64,000 nt of DNA from Sphingomonas sp. S1-29 (lineage in GTDB: Bacteria > Pseudomonadota > Alphaproteobacteria > Sphingomonadales > Sphingomonadaceae), in the NCBI RefSeq assembly GCF_026167545.1, contig NZ_CP110678.1:741501-805500 (forward strand), in the 5' to 3' direction. The translations under genes were made by a program, and so were the position numbers. Of this stretch, positions 29,413-39,864 are shown in pieces (within the stretch, counting starts at the first letter, position 1; every line of letters begins with the position of its first letter). Under the pieces are notes generated by a model that was given only the letters and a program-made list of their open reading frames with translations, was not told the origin of the DNA and made no database searches.

Positions 29413-30854
29413 AACAGGGCTCGTGCCGCCAGGACGCTCCAGCCACCTAACAGCGGAATCGCGAAATAGCCGAGCGGCGAGATGAACGCCGCGGTCACCG
29501 CGATGATGCCGTTCTCGACCACGCTGCCGCTGCGCGGGAACGCAGGCGCCGGCGCGTCGAAATACATCGTCTTGATGACACGCAGATAATAATAGGCGCC
29601 GATCACCGATGCGGCGATGCCGATCACCGCCAGCGGGAACAGCCCCGCCGAAACCGCAGCGTCGAACACCGCGAACTTGGCGTAGAAGCCGAACAGCGGC
29701 GGGATACCCGCAAGGCTGAACATGAACATCGCCAGGGCCAGCGCGAGGCCGGGCCGCGTCTGCGACATGCCCGACAGGCTGCTCAGCGTCTCGACCGGCA
29801 CGCCGTCATCGTCGCGCATCTGCAGCACGATCACGAAGCTGCCCAGCGTCATCGCGACATAGATCGTCATATAGACCAGCACGCTCGCCACGCCCTGTTC
29901 GGTGCCTGCGGCCAGCCCGATCAGCGCGAAGCCGACATTGTTGATCGACGAATAGGCGAGCAGCCGCTTGATGTTGGTCTGGCCGATCGCCGCGACTGCA
30001 CCGAAGATGATCGACGCGAGCGATGCGAAGATCACGATCTGGCGCCATTCGAGCAACGCCGGTCCCATCGCCTCGGTAGCGACGCGAACCGCAAGCGCGA
30101 CCGCGGCGACCTTCTGCGCGGTGGCGAAGCTGATCGTTACCGGGGTCGGCGCACCCTCGTACACATCGGGGGTCCACATGTGGAACGGCACCGCGGCGAT
30201 CTTGAAGGCGAGGCCGGCAAATACGAACACCAGCCCGAACAGCAAGCCGGTCGACGTACACGCGGCATAGGCCGCCGCGATGTCGGCATAGATCGTCGTG
30301 CCGCTGAAGCCGTACACCAGGCTGATGCCGTAGAGCAGGATGCCGCTGGCGAGCGCGCCGAGGATGAAATATTTGAGGCCGGCTTCGGCCGACCGCTGGT
30401 CGCGCCGCATGAAGCTGGCGAGCACATAGGCGGCAAGGCTCTGGAGTTCGAGCCCGACGTACAGGCTCAGCAGGTCGCCTGCCGACACCATCATCCCCAT
30501 GCCCACCGCGCTCAGCAGGATCAACACCGGATATTCGGGGCGCAGATCGTCGCCCGAGGTCTGCTGGAAGAAGCGCGGCGCGATCACGATCGCCGCTGCC
30601 GATGCGATATAGATCAGCACCTTGGCAAAGGTGCCGAACGCATCGGCGCGGTACAAGCCGTCGAACACCTCGCCGCCGCTCGACGCCGGGCCGAGCAGCG
30701 AAATGCCGGCGCCCAGCAGCACCGCAACCGACGCCCAGCTCACCGCACGGGTCGATGCCTGCCCGCCCCAGGCGGCGACGAGCATCAGCACGAGCGCGCC
30801 GATCGTCAGTACCAGTTCGGGAAGGATCAGCAGCAATTGGCTAGCGTAGGACAT
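29409..30854 (-). CDS. nuoN: NADH-quinone oxidoreductase subunit N
   Basis: A 481-residue antiporter-like membrane subunit of complex I with about 14 helices. It contains the conserved Lys/Glu segments around YVGLELQSLAAYVLAS and FKIAAVPFHMWTPDVYEGAP. NuoL, M and N each form part of the proton-pumping arm. The ATG at 30854 shares a base with the nuoM stop. It ends on the TGA overlapped by the birA frame. Confidence 0.97.
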   Translation of the reverse strand: MSYASQLLLILPELVLTIGALVLMLVAAWGGQASTRAVSWASVAVLLGAGISLLGPASSGGEVFDGLYRADAFGTFAKVLIYIASAAAIVIAPRFFQQTSGDDLRPEYPVLILLSAVGMGMMVSAGDLLSLYVGLELQSLAAYVLASFMRRDQRSAEAGLKYFILGALASGILLYGISLVYGFSGTTIYADIAAAYAACTSTGLLFGLVFVFAGLAFKIAAVPFHMWTPDVYEGAPTPVTISFATAQKVAAVALAVRVATEAMGPALLEWRQIVIFASLASIIFGAVAAIGQTNIKRLLAYSSINNVGFALIGLAAGTEQGVASVLVYMTIYVAMTLGSFVIVLQMRDDDGVPVETLSSLSGMSQTRPGLALALAMFMFSLAGIPPLFGFYAKFAVFDAAVSAGLFPLAVIGIAASVIGAYYYLRVIKTMYFDAPAPAFPRSGSVVENGIIAVTAAFISPLGYFAIPLLGGWSVLAARALF

Positions 30855-32434
30855 CAATGCTCTCCGCCTTCGGCACCGGCCGAATGCGCATAGGCGCCCG
30901 CTTCGGCCTCACGCTCGGCAATCGCCGCGCGGGCTTCGGGGGTACCGGGGGTCGGACGCGAATCGCTCGGCGGCGCAGCGCGATCGAGGCGCGCCAGCAA
31001 CGTCGTCACATCGGCGCGCATCGGCGCGAGGAACGGCTCGGGATAGACACCCATCCACAGCACCACCGCTGCGATCGGCGCCAGCAGCGCGATCTCGCGC
31101 CCCGACAGATCGGGCATCGCGCGGACATCGTCCTTGGTCAGCTCACCCCACACAACGCGGCGGTACAGATACAGCATATATGCCGCGCCCAGAATGATGC
31201 CGGTGGTGCAGAGCAAAGCGATCGTCGTCGACACCTGATAGGTGCCGGCAAGGCTCAGGAACTCGCCGACGAAGCCCGAGGTGCCGGGCAGTCCGATCGA
31301 CGCCATCGTGAACAGCAGGAAGAAGATCGCGTAGCGCGGCATGTTGTTCGCCAGCCCGCCATAGCGCCCGATCTCGCGGGTGTGCAGCCGATCGTAGATC
31401 ACGCCGACGCACAGGAACAGCGCCGCGGATACCAGGCCATGCGAGAGCATGACGATCATCGCGCCCTCGATCCCCTGCTGGTTGAACGCGAACAGGCCGA
31501 TCGTGACGATCGCCATATGCGCGACCGACGAATAGGCGATCAGCTTCTTCATGTCGGACTGCACCAGCGCCACCAGCGAGGTGTAGATCACCGCGACCGC
31601 CGACAGCCCGAAGACCAGCCAGGTCAGCTCACCCGATGCTTCGGGGAACATCGGCAGGCTGAAGCGCAGGAAGCCATAGCCGCCAAGCTTGAGCAGCACG
31701 CCCGCCAGGATCACCGACCCTGCGGTGGGCGCCTGAACGTGCGCATCGGGCAGCCAGGTATGCACCGGCCACATCGGCATCTTCACCGCGAACGACGCGA
31801 AGAAGGCAAGCCACAACCAGGTCTGCACGCCCGCCGGGAAATCATATTCCATCAGCGCCGGGATGTACGACGTCCCCGCATTGACGCTCATATAGAGCAT
31901 CGCGATGAACATCAGCACCGAGCCGAGCAGCGTGTAGAGGAAGAATTTGTAGCTGGCGTAGATCCGGTTCGCACCGCCCCAGATGCCGATGATCAGATAC
32001 ATCGGGATCAGGCCACCTTCGAAGAAGATGTAGAACAGGAACAGGTCCTGCGCCGCGAAGGTGCCGATCATCAGCACTTCGACCAACAGGAACGCCGCCA
32101 TATATTCGGGCACGCGGTTCGTGACCGCGGTCCAGCTGGCGCCGATGCAGATCGGCATCAGGAACACGCTAAGCATGATCAGCATCAGCGCGAAGCCGTC
32201 GATCCCAAGTGCCCAGGCGAAGCGCCCGAACAACGGGGCATATTCGACGAACTGCCACTGCGCCGCGGCGCCGCCGATGTCGAAATTAGCCCAGAGCACG
32301 CAGCCCAGCACGAAGTCGATCAGCGTCGCGATTAGCGCGGTCAGCCGCGCGGTCTTGGCATCGACGAACAGGCACGCGATCGCCGCGAGCACGGGAACGG
32401 CGAGCATTACCGAAAGAATGGGGAAGCCTTCCAT
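30854..32434 (-). CDS. nuoM: NADH-quinone oxidoreductase subunit M
   Basis: A 526-residue antiporter-like complex I subunit. Conserved parts are [40 protein letters not shown] and [20 protein letters not shown] with its pumping lysine. A 35-residue polar C-terminal tail follows the last helix ([18 protein letters not shown]). Start and stop codons overlap nuoL and nuoN by one base each. Confidence 0.97.
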   Translation of the reverse strand: MEGFPILSVMLAVPVLAAIACLFVDAKTARLTALIATLIDFVLGCVLWANFDIGGAAAQWQFVEYAPLFGRFAWALGIDGFALMLIMLSVFLMPICIGASWTAVTNRVPEYMAAFLLVEVLMIGTFAAQDLFLFYIFFEGGLIPMYLIIGIWGGANRIYASYKFFLYTLLGSVLMFIAMLYMSVNAGTSYIPALMEYDFPAGVQTWLWLAFFASFAVKMPMWPVHTWLPDAHVQAPTAGSVILAGVLLKLGGYGFLRFSLPMFPEASGELTWLVFGLSAVAVIYTSLVALVQSDMKKLIAYSSVAHMAIVTIGLFAFNQQGIEGAMIVMLSHGLVSAALFLCVGVIYDRLHTREIGRYGGLANNMPRYAIFFLLFTMASIGLPGTSGFVGEFLSLAGTYQVSTTIALLCTTGIILGAAYMLYLYRRVVWGELTKDDVRAMPDLSGREIALLAPIAAVVLWMGVYPEPFLAPMRADVTTLLARLDRAAPPSDSRPTPGTPEARAAIAEREAEAGAYAHSAGAEGGEH

Positions 32435-34494
32435 CAGCCTTGCCCCGCAATGGCCCAGGTGACCGCGGCGGTGAGCCCGATCAGCATGACGAATGCATAG
32501 GAATACACATATCCCGATTGAATGCGGCCCGCGAGCCGGCTGGAAAGCGACACGACCGCCGCCGACCCGTTGGGGCCGAACCGATCGATCGTGCCTTCGT
32601 CACCCGCCTTCCAGAAGAAGCGGCCGATGGCGAAGGCCGGACGTACGAACAACAGGTCGTACAGCTCGTCGAAATACCATTTGTTGAGCAGGAAGCCGTA
32701 GAGCACGCGGAAGGTTTCGGCGAACTTCGCCGGGAACTCGGGCGAGCGGATATACGCCAGCCACGCGATCACCAGACCGATGACCATCACGATCGTCGCC
32801 GCCAGTTTCACGAACAACGGCACTTCGTGCATGTTATGCGCCAGCGTCGAATCGAAGAAGATCGATCCCTTCCAGAAGGTCGCACCCGCCTCGGGCTCGA
32901 GGAAATAATGGTGGAAGCCGAAGCCTGCCGCCACCGCGCCGACCGTCAGCACCAGCAGCGGGATCAGCATCGCCATGCCGCTCTCGTGCGGGTGATAGCC
33001 GCCGGTGCCGGTCTTCACCTCATGCGCGCCGGGCGCATGCGCGTCGGGAGCATGGCCTGCATCCTCGTGCGCAGGCTCTTCGTGATGGCCGTGCGAGTCA
33101 TGCAGCGCGTGCTGGATATGCTCCGACGCGGCCCAGCGCGGCTTGCCCCAGAACGTCAGGAACATCAGGCGCCACGAATAGAAGCTGGTGAGCAATGCCG
33201 CCAGCGTGCCGACCCAGAATGCGCCCTGCCCTTCGGCACCCGAAGCCCATGCGGCCTCGAGGATCGCGTCCTTCGAATGGAAGCCGGCAAAGCCGCCGAT
33301 GCCGTAGATACCGACGCCGGTGATCGCGAGCGTTCCCGCCAGCATCGTCCAGAAGGTCACCGGAATCGATTTCCGCAGGCCGCCATAGAAGCGCATGTCC
33401 TGCTCATGGTGCATCGCATGGATGACCGAGCCCGCGCCCAGGAACAGCAGCGCCTTGAAGAAGGCGTGGGTGAACAGATGGAACATCGCCGCGCCATAGG
33501 CGCCGACGCCAGCGGCGAAGAACATGTAGCCGAGCTGCGAACAGGTCGAATAGGCGATCACGCGCTTGATGTCGGTCTGCACCGTGCCGATCGTCGCGGC
33601 GAAGATGCAGGTCGCGGCCCCGACGCCGGTCACGACCGCCAGCGCCACTGGCGAGGTTTCGAACATCGGCGACAGGCGGCAGACCATGAACACGCCAGCG
33701 GTGACCATCGTCGCGGCATGGATCAGCGCCGACACCGGGGTCGGCCCCTCCATCGCGTCGGGCAACCAGGTGTGCAGGCCGAGCTGCGCCGACTTGCCCA
33801 TCGCACCGATGAACAGCAGCAGGCACAGGATCGTCATCGTATCGAGGCGATAGCCGAGGAAGCCGATCGTCGAGCCCGCCATCTCGGGCGCGGCAGCGAG
33901 GATCTCGGGGGTCGAGATCGTGCCGAACACCAGATAGGTGCCGAAGATACCGAGCATGAAACCAAGATCGCCGACGCGGTTGACGACGAACGCCTTGATC
34001 GCGGCAGCCTGCGCCGACGGCTTCTTGTACCAGAAGCCGATCAGCAGATAGCTCGCCAGGCCGACGCCTTCCCAGCCGAAGAACATCTGGACCAGATTGT
34101 CGGCGGTCACGAGCATCAGCATCGCGAAGGTAAACAGGCTCAGATACGCGAAGAAGCGCGGCTGATCGGGATCCTCGTCCATATAGCCCCAGCTATACAG
34201 GTGAACGAGCGCCGAGACGGTGGTGATGACCACCAGCATGATCGCGGTGAGCGTATCGACGCGCAGCGACCAGTCGATGCTCATCTCGCCCGACTGCATC
34301 CACAGCAACACCGGCGTGACGGTCGCCTCGGCGCTGCCGGCGACGAACGACAGGAAGATCGGCCACGACAGCGCGCACGAAATGAACAGCGCGCCGGTGG
34401 TGACGAGCTTGGCGGGCACGCTGCCGATCGCGCGATTGCCAAGGCCCGCGACGATCGCGGCGAGCAACGGCAGGAAGACGATGATCGAGATCAT
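32434..34494 (-). CDS. nuoL: NADH-quinone oxidoreductase subunit L
   Basis: A 686-residue antiporter-like complex I subunit that ends in the long lateral helix and a final transmembrane segment. Conserved stretches include [40 protein letters not shown] and [21 protein letters not shown] His-rich, polar insertion around residues 455-490 ([17 protein letters not shown]) lies in a loop after the antiporter core and could be a flexible or metal-binding stretch. The ATG at 34494 is preferred to the GTG at 34500. It is separated from nuoK by repeats. Confidence 0.97.
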   Translation of the reverse strand: MISIIVFLPLLAAIVAGLGNRAIGSVPAKLVTTGALFISCALSWPIFLSFVAGSAEATVTPVLLWMQSGEMSIDWSLRVDTLTAIMLVVITTVSALVHLYSWGYMDEDPDQPRFFAYLSLFTFAMLMLVTADNLVQMFFGWEGVGLASYLLIGFWYKKPSAQAAAIKAFVVNRVGDLGFMLGIFGTYLVFGTISTPEILAAAPEMAGSTIGFLGYRLDTMTILCLLLFIGAMGKSAQLGLHTWLPDAMEGPTPVSALIHAATMVTAGVFMVCRLSPMFETSPVALAVVTGVGAATCIFAATIGTVQTDIKRVIAYSTCSQLGYMFFAAGVGAYGAAMFHLFTHAFFKALLFLGAGSVIHAMHHEQDMRFYGGLRKSIPVTFWTMLAGTLAITGVGIYGIGGFAGFHSKDAILEAAWASGAEGQGAFWVGTLAALLTSFYSWRLMFLTFWGKPRWAASEHIQHALHDSHGHHEEPAHEDAGHAPDAHAPGAHEVKTGTGGYHPHESGMAMLIPLLVLTVGAVAAGFGFHHYFLEPEAGATFWKGSIFFDSTLAHNMHEVPLFVKLAATIVMVIGLVIAWLAYIRSPEFPAKFAETFRVLYGFLLNKWYFDELYDLLFVRPAFAIGRFFWKAGDEGTIDRFGPNGSAAVVSLSSRLAGRIQSGYVYSYAFVMLIGLTAAVTWAIAGQG

Positions 34495-34520
34495 GCTCAC
34501 GCCGGCATCTCACCCATTAC

Positions 34521-34602
34521 CGTGACCCCAGCGAAGGCTGGGGTCTCGTGCGGCAAACGCGCGCTCAAGACGGAAGAGACCCCAGCTTTCGCTGGGGTGA
34601 CG
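34521..34602. repeat. Palindromic repeats, family F, between nuoK and nuoL
   Basis: Two facing hairpins, GACCCCAGCGAAGGCTGGGG (about 34524-34543) and GACCCCAGCTTTCGCTGGGG (34578-34597), each flanked by GTGA/TCACG-type sequence. They occupy the 127-bp nuoK-nuoL gap in the middle of the complex I operon. A related pair occurs at 35560-35640. Confidence 0.85.
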
Positions 34603-34621
34603 TTCAATAGCGACACCCGGC

Positions 34622-34927
34622 TCACCCCTTCATCCGATTGGCATCGTCGACCGCGATCGAACCGCGCCCACGGAAATAGATCACCAGGATCGCCAGCCCG
34701 ATCGCTGCCTCGCCCGCAGCGACGGTCAGCACGAACATCGCGAACACCTGCCCCACCAGATCGCCCAGATACGCCGAGAAGGCGACCAGGTTCAGGTTCA
34801 CCGCGAGCAGGATCAGCTCGATCGCCATCAGGATGATGATCAGGTTCTTGCGGTTGAGGAAAATCCCCATCACGCCAAGCGCGAACAGGATCGCCCCGAC
34901 GACGAGATAATGGTTGAGGCCGATCAC
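34622..34927 (-). CDS. nuoK: NADH-quinone oxidoreductase subunit K
   Basis: A 101-residue membrane subunit with three helices and the conserved buried glutamates ([20 protein letters not shown] and [13 protein letters not shown]). It starts with a GTG that overlaps the nuoJ stop (GTGA). The usual family start [18 protein letters not shown] is matched. It is part of the proton-translocation chain with NuoJ and NuoA. Confidence 0.96.
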   Translation of the reverse strand: MIGLNHYLVVGAILFALGVMGIFLNRKNLIIILMAIELILLAVNLNLVAFSAYLGDLVGQVFAMFVLTVAAGEAAIGLAILVIYFRGRGSIAVDDANRMKG

Positions 34928-35535
34928 AATTCCACCCCCGTGCCGACCGGCTGGTTGACCTTGCGCACCGCATCCTTGGCGCGGCGGTTGACCTGCGCCG
35001 AGATGTTCTGCGCACGCACCCCGCCGCGTTCGCGATGCGTCAGCACGATCGCGCCGATCATCGCCACCAGCAGCACCAGCCCTGCCCCTTCGAACACGAA
35101 CAGGTAGCGCGTATAGAGCAGCCGGCCGATCGCCTCGATATTGGGCACCGCGGCATCGATCGGCGCGATGCGCGTCGATAGCTCGATCCCGCCGACGCTC
35201 CAGGCGCCGACGCCGATCATGATCTCGGCCGCCAGCGCCACCGCCAGCGCGATGCCGATCGGCAGATAGCGCACGAACCCGGCGCGCAGTTCGGCGAAGT
35301 CGATGTCGAGCATCATCACGACGAACAGGAACAGCACCGCGACCGCGCCGACATATACCACCACCAGCAGCATCGCGATGAACTCCGCGCCGACCAGCAC
35401 CATCAGCCCCGCGGCGTTGAAGAACGCCAGGATCAGCCACAACACCGAATGCACCGGGTTGCGCGCGGTGATCACCAGCGCCGCCGACAGCACGACGATG
35501 CTCGCGAAGAGATAAAAGGCGATTGCCTGGATCAA
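34924..35535 (-). CDS. nuoJ: NADH-quinone oxidoreductase subunit J
   Basis: A 203-residue membrane subunit with five helices. The conserved loop [20 protein letters not shown] includes the pi-bulge region involved in conformational coupling. The only start giving the family N-terminus ([12 protein letters not shown]) is TTG at 35535, with GGAG 8 nt upstream. The longer frame to 35976 crosses repeats and nuoI and is not coding. The stop overlaps nuoK. Confidence 0.95.
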   Translation of the reverse strand: MIQAIAFYLFASIVVLSAALVITARNPVHSVLWLILAFFNAAGLMVLVGAEFIAMLLVVVYVGAVAVLFLFVVMMLDIDFAELRAGFVRYLPIGIALAVALAAEIMIGVGAWSVGGIELSTRIAPIDAAVPNIEAIGRLLYTRYLFVFEGAGLVLLVAMIGAIVLTHRERGGVRAQNISAQVNRRAKDAVRKVNQPVGTGVEL

Positions 35536-35559
35536 CGAAGCGACTCCATCAGCGCCGCC

Positions 35560-35640
35560 GTCGCTCCTGCGAAAGCAGGAGCATCGCAGAAACGAAGCGT
35601 GCCCTTGCGGCACGAGATCCCAGCTTTCGCTGGGATGACG
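35560..35640. repeat. Palindromic repeats, family F (second pair), between nuoI and nuoJ
   Basis: GCTCCTGCGAAAGCAGGAGC at about 35563-35582 and ATCCCAGCTTTCGCTGGGAT at about 35627-35637, with CACGAGATC between. It occupies most of the 146-bp nuoI-nuoJ gap. The element is like the one at 34521 but with different stem bases, suggesting compensating changes that keep the hairpin. Confidence 0.8.
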
Positions 35641-35681
35641 ACAATAGCGTGAATCATGCTGACCCCTTGTGAACCGGTCGC

Positions 35682-36167
35682 TTAACGGTACGGCGCGTCG
35701 GCGGCAAGGTTTGCGGCGATCGCGCGTTCCCAGCGGTCGCCGTTCGCGAGCAGCTTGTCCTTGTGATAGATCAGCTCTTCGCGCGTTTCGGTCGAAAATT
35801 CGAAATTCGGTCCCTCGACGATCGCATCGACCGGGCATGCCTCGGCGCACAGGCCGCAATAGATGCACTTGGTCATGTCGATATCGTAGCGCGTCGTGCG
35901 GCGGCTGCCGTCTTCGCGTGGCTCGGCCTCGATCGTGATTGCCAGCGCCGGGCACACCGCCTCGCACAGCTTGCACGCGATGCAGCGTTCCTCGCCATTG
36001 GGATACCGGCGAAGCGCATGCTCACCCCGGAAGCGCGGGCTGATCGGGTTCTTCTCGTACGGGTAGTTGATCGTCGCCTTGGGCTTGAAGAAATACTGAA
36101 GCGTCAGCGCGTGCGCCTTCAAAAACTCCCACAACGTGAAAGAGCGGACGACCTGGGCGAAACTCAT
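35682..36167 (-). CDS. nuoI: NADH-quinone oxidoreductase subunit I (2x[4Fe-4S])
   Basis: A 161-residue ferredoxin-like subunit carrying clusters N6a and N6b, which pass electrons toward NuoB. Both binding motifs are complete: [12 protein letters not shown] and [12 protein letters not shown]. The N-terminal amphipathic helix ([20 protein letters not shown]) anchors it to the membrane arm. The ATG at 36167 overlaps the nuoH stop (ATGA). Confidence 0.97.
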   Translation of the reverse strand: MSFAQVVRSFTLWEFLKAHALTLQYFFKPKATINYPYEKNPISPRFRGEHALRRYPNGEERCIACKLCEAVCPALAITIEAEPREDGSRRTTRYDIDMTKCIYCGLCAEACPVDAIVEGPNFEFSTETREELIYHKDKLLANGDRWERAIAANLAADAPYR

Positions 36168-37216
36168 GCCGAAACTCCATAGCGCGTCAGCATCAGGAAG
36201 CCCGACACGAGGAAAACGAAAAACAGGCTGAGCGGCAGGAACACCTTCCAACCCAGCCGCATCAGCTGGTCGTAGCGATAGCGCGGCACCGTCGCCTTGA
36301 TCCACGAGAAGACGAAGAAGAAGAACAGGATCTTGGCGAACAGCCAGATGATTCCTGGCACCAGATACAGCGGCGCCCAATCGAACGGCGGCAGATAGCC
36401 ACCCCAGAAAAGCAGCGCGTTGAGCGTGCACATCAGGATGACGTTGGCGTATTCACCCAACCAGAACAGCGCGAACGCCATCGACGAATATTCGGTCTGG
36501 TAGCCCGCGACGAGCTCGCTCTCGGCCTCGGTAAGGTCGAACGGCGCGCGCGCGGTCTCGGCCAGCGACGAGATCAGGAACACCACCGCCATCGGGAACA
36601 GCAACGGGTTGAAGCCGAAGCCATTGATGAAGCCGAAGATCGTGCCGCGCTGCGCCTCAACGATGCCCGACAGGTTGAACGTCCCCGCCCACAGCACCAC
36701 CGACACCAGCACGAAACCGATCGCGACTTCGTAGCTCACCATCTGCGCCGCCGCCCGCAGCGCCGAATAAAACGGATATTTCGAATTCGACGCCCAACCC
36801 GAGATGATCACCCCGTAAACGCCCAGCGACGACGCCGCGAGAATGTAGAGCAGCCCGACATTGATGTCGGCCAGCACCACGCCCGCCTGAAACGGCACCA
36901 CCGCCCACACGATCAGCGCCACGGTGAAGGTGATGATCGGCGCGAGCAGGAACAGCCCCTTGTTGGCGCTGGTCGGGATGATGGTTTCCTGTAGGAACAC
37001 CTTCAGACCATCGGCGAACGACTGGAGCAGCCCGAAGGGCCCCACGACGTTGGGTCCCTTGCGCAGCGCCATCGCCGCCCAGATCTTGCGATCGGCATAG
37101 ATGATCATCGCCACCGCCAGCATCAGCGGCAATGCGATCACCAAGATGCCGACGATCGTCGCGGTAAACCACGCGCCCTCATAGCCAAGGCCGAGCGACT
37201 GGAAGAAACTGGTCAT
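36164..37216 (-). CDS. nuoH: NADH-quinone oxidoreductase subunit H
   Basis: A 350-residue membrane subunit with eight helices forming the quinone cavity with NuoB and NuoD. Conserved parts include [20 protein letters not shown] and the acidic loop [20 protein letters not shown]. Its start overlaps the stop of the retropepsin-like gene (ATGA), and its stop overlaps nuoI. Confidence 0.97.
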   Translation of the reverse strand: MTSFFQSLGLGYEGAWFTATIVGILVIALPLMLAVAMIIYADRKIWAAMALRKGPNVVGPFGLLQSFADGLKVFLQETIIPTSANKGLFLLAPIITFTVALIVWAVVPFQAGVVLADINVGLLYILAASSLGVYGVIISGWASNSKYPFYSALRAAAQMVSYEVAIGFVLVSVVLWAGTFNLSGIVEAQRGTIFGFINGFGFNPLLFPMAVVFLISSLAETARAPFDLTEAESELVAGYQTEYSSMAFALFWLGEYANVILMCTLNALLFWGGYLPPFDWAPLYLVPGIIWLFAKILFFFFVFSWIKATVPRYRYDQLMRLGWKVFLPLSLFFVFLVSGFLMLTRYGVSA

Positions 37217-37617
37217 TCGGGATGCTCCGTCCGCATGCCCATTGCGAGCGATACGGCGATGTTCGGACTGTTAGGATTGACGGTAAGCGCCTGACGCGAT
37301 GGGTGAATTACCACGTCCATGTCTTCCATCGGAATCGCGCCCAGCAGCGTTTGGTTACCCAGCACCAGCGCGCCTACCAGACATTGGCGATTCTCGAACG
37401 CGATACGCACCGGCCCGACATAGTCGACCATATGCGCCTTGCCATCGGCGATCGTGACTTCGCGCCGATCGAGCACCGGCAGGCGCAGCTGGGTCGCCAC
37501 GTGCTGCGGGATGCAGAGGTGCAGCGCGCCGCTGTCCACCAGCGCGCTGACGGTCATCGGCAGCAGATCGTCCTCGCGCGCGTTGGCCAACTCGATATCG
37601 GCGTGGATCAATCCCAT
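37213..37617 (-). CDS. Retropepsin-like (clan AA) aspartic protease inside the nuo operon
   Basis: A 134-residue single-domain protein with the aspartic protease pattern: [14 protein letters not shown] carries the catalytic D-S-G (Asp28), followed by [16 protein letters not shown] and the second hydrophobic motif [20 protein letters not shown]. Single-domain retropepsins act as dimers. There is no signal peptide or membrane anchor. The ATG shares a base with the nuoG stop (TAATG) and its stop overlaps nuoH (ATGA), so it is translated with complex I subunits. By eye the DNA is less GC-rich than nuoG and nuoH. NuoG and NuoH are normally adjacent. The target is unknown. Confidence 0.85.
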   Translation of the reverse strand: MGLIHADIELANAREDDLLPMTVSALVDSGALHLCIPQHVATQLRLPVLDRREVTIADGKAHMVDYVGPVRIAFENRQCLVGALVLGNQTLLGAIPMEDMDVVIHPSRQALTVNPNSPNIAVSLAMGMRTEHPE

Positions 37618-39623
37618 TACTCCGCCGCCTCGGCAAAGTCCTGCCCGTGCACCAGCTCGGCCGAGCAGCGCTGCATCGTCGGGCTGGCGCGACAGATCGC
37701 GTTGGTCAAGTAGAAGTCGGCGATCGGATAGGTCACGCTTCCCGACGCCACCGTTGCCAACGCCGGCGGGTTCCAGTCGTACCGGACCAACCCCTCCTGC
37801 GCCAACGCAGGCACGTCGCTCGCCATCGCGGCGCGCAACGCGTCGAAGCTGTCGAACGGCAACCGCCGCCCCAGCACGTCGGACAGCGCGCGGAAGATCG
37901 ACCAATCCTCGCGCGCGTCGCCCGGCGGGAAGACCGCACGGTCGCCGCGCTGGACTCGTCCTTCGAGGTTCACATAGGTCCCGGGCTTCTCGGCATAGCT
38001 TGCGCCCGGCAGGATCACGTCGGCATGCGCCGCGCCCCGGTCGCCGTGATGGCCGACATACACTTTGAAGCTGTTGGCGAAGCCCGCGAAATCGACCTCG
38101 TCGGCGCCTAGGAAGAACGCCAGCTTCGGCGCCGCCGCGACGATGTCGGCGATTCCGCCCGGCTGCGCATAGCCGAGCATCAGCCCACCCATCCGCGCCG
38201 CGGCGGTATGGACGACGTTGAAGCCGTTCCAACCTTCACGTACCAGATTGAGCGAACCAGCAAGTGCCAGCGCGCCACCATGCCCCGCCTTCAGCGCTCC
38301 CGGACCGACGATTACGGCGGGACGCGCGGCATCACCGAACGCCTGCGTCACCGCCTCGGGCAGGTTGCCGAGCAGCGACAGATCGTCACCAAGCCACGTG
38401 GCGCGATAGGTCAGGTCGACCTGCGGGCCGATCGCGAACACCTTGGCGCCGCGCTTGATCGCCTTGCGGATCCGCGTATTCACCAGCGGCGCTTCGTGGC
38501 GCAGGTCGCTGCCCACCAGCAGGATCGCGTCGGCATCCTCGATGCCCGCGATCGTGGTGTTGAACGCGACCGCGCCCAGCGAGGTCACGTCATACGCCAT
38601 GCCCGTCTGCCGCCCTTCGAGCAGCGACGAACCAAAGCCTTCGACCAGCTTCTTGGCCGCGAACATCGTCTCGCAATCGACCAAGTCGCCGGCAATCGCC
38701 GCGACGCTCGATCCGGCACCCGCCGCAACCTGCGCGATTGCCGCAAAGGCTTCGTCCCACGATACCGCGACCAGCTTGCCGTCACGCCGGACATAGGGCT
38801 TGTCGAGCCGGCGGCGCACCAGACCGTCCACCGCGTGGCGGGTCTTGTCGTGCGCCCACTCTTCGTTGACGTCCTCGTTAATTCGCGGCAGCGCGCGCAG
38901 CACCTGGCGACCGCGGCTGTCGAGGCGGATGTTGGTGCCGACCGCGTCCATCACGTCGATTGCCAGCGTCTTCTTGAGCTCCCAAGGGCGCGCCTCGAAC
39001 TGATAGGGCTTCGACGTCAGCGCACCGACCGGGCAGAGATCGACGACATTGCCGCTCAATTCGCTCGTCACCGCCTTTTCGAGATAGCTGGTAATCTGCA
39101 TGTTCTCGCCGCGATAAATCGCACCGATCTCTTCGACGCCCGCGACTTCCTCGGCAAAGCGGACGCAGCGCGTGCACTGGATGCAGCGCGTCATCACCGT
39201 CTTGACGATCGGTCCCATATATTTCTCGGTCACCGCGCGCTTATGCTCGGTGTAGCGCGAATGGCCGCGCCCATAGGCCATCGTCTGGTCCTGCAGGTCG
39301 CATTCGCCGCCCTGGTCGCAGATCGGGCAATCAAGCGGATGATTGATCAGCAGGAATTCCATCACGCCCTCGCGCGCGGCCTTCACCATCGCGCTGTCGG
39401 TGCGGATTTCCTGGTTGTCGGCGGCGGGCAGCGCGCAGCTTGCCTGTGGCTTGGGCGGCCCGGGCTTCACCTCGACCAGGCACATCCGGCAATTGCCCGC
39501 GATGCTCAGCCGCTCGTGATAGCAAAAGCGCGGGATTTCCTTGCCCGCGGCTTCGCACGCCTGCAGCACCGTCGCGCCCTGCGGCACCTCGACTTCGATT
39601 CCATCGACTTTTAGCTTGGGCAT
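37617..39623 (-). CDS. nuoG: NADH-quinone oxidoreductase subunit G
   Basis: A 668-residue iron-sulfur subunit. The N-terminal [2Fe-2S] domain is seen in CYHERLSIAGNCRMCLVE, and HPLDCPICDQGGECDLQDQT supplies further clusters. CIQCTRCVRFAEEVAGVEEI and the C-terminal molybdopterin-oxidoreductase-like domain follow (to about 668). It carries electrons from NuoF through the peripheral arm. The start at 39623 has the standard PKLKVDGIEVEVPQGATVLQ. The small coiled-coil gene lies immediately upstream, with a 10-bp gap. Confidence 0.97.
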   Translation of the reverse strand: MPKLKVDGIEVEVPQGATVLQACEAAGKEIPRFCYHERLSIAGNCRMCLVEVKPGPPKPQASCALPAADNQEIRTDSAMVKAAREGVMEFLLINHPLDCPICDQGGECDLQDQTMAYGRGHSRYTEHKRAVTEKYMGPIVKTVMTRCIQCTRCVRFAEEVAGVEEIGAIYRGENMQITSYLEKAVTSELSGNVVDLCPVGALTSKPYQFEARPWELKKTLAIDVMDAVGTNIRLDSRGRQVLRALPRINEDVNEEWAHDKTRHAVDGLVRRRLDKPYVRRDGKLVAVSWDEAFAAIAQVAAGAGSSVAAIAGDLVDCETMFAAKKLVEGFGSSLLEGRQTGMAYDVTSLGAVAFNTTIAGIEDADAILLVGSDLRHEAPLVNTRIRKAIKRGAKVFAIGPQVDLTYRATWLGDDLSLLGNLPEAVTQAFGDAARPAVIVGPGALKAGHGGALALAGSLNLVREGWNGFNVVHTAAARMGGLMLGYAQPGGIADIVAAAPKLAFFLGADEVDFAGFANSFKVYVGHHGDRGAAHADVILPGASYAEKPGTYVNLEGRVQRGDRAVFPPGDAREDWSIFRALSDVLGRRLPFDSFDALRAAMASDVPALAQEGLVRYDWNPPALATVASGSVTYPIADFYLTNAICRASPTMQRCSAELVHGQDFAEAAE

Positions 39624-39633
39624 CGTGTTTAAC

Positions 39634-39864
39634 TCAATGCGAGGTGTCGGTAAGACCGAGACGCTTCTCGATCAGATCAACACGATTTTTCAGGTCGGCA
39701 ACATCCGACTGTAATTGGTAGATCGACGTCATCATTCCACGGACATGATCTTCGATCGAAGACAACCGCATTCCCTGCGATACCTGTTCGCGTTTGATCA
39801 TTGCTACGTCGGCCTGAATATTTTTCAGGATTTCCAGCATCAGGTCGGCTCTATCGTCGGTCAC
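39634..39864 (-). CDS. Small coiled-coil protein between nuoF and nuoG
   Basis: A 76-residue protein, nearly all helix with heptad spacing of Leu, Ile, Val and Met ([40 protein letters not shown]). No membrane segment or metal site is seen. It starts with GTG overlapping the nuoF stop (GTGA), so it is translated in the complex I series. By eye the DNA is much less GC-rich than nuoF or nuoG, which argues for later acquisition. It could be a dimeric antitoxin-like or scaffold protein. I do not recognise a family. Confidence 0.7.
   Translation of the reverse strand: MTDDRADLMLEILKNIQADVAMIKREQVSQGMRLSSIEDHVRGMMTSIYQLQSDVADLKNRVDLIEKRLGLTDTSH

Noticed and set aside
32440..34836. A 798-residue plus-strand frame opposite nuoL
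   Set aside because: Shadow of nuoL. It is Arg/His-rich with no start context and it crosses the nuoL-nuoK repeat.
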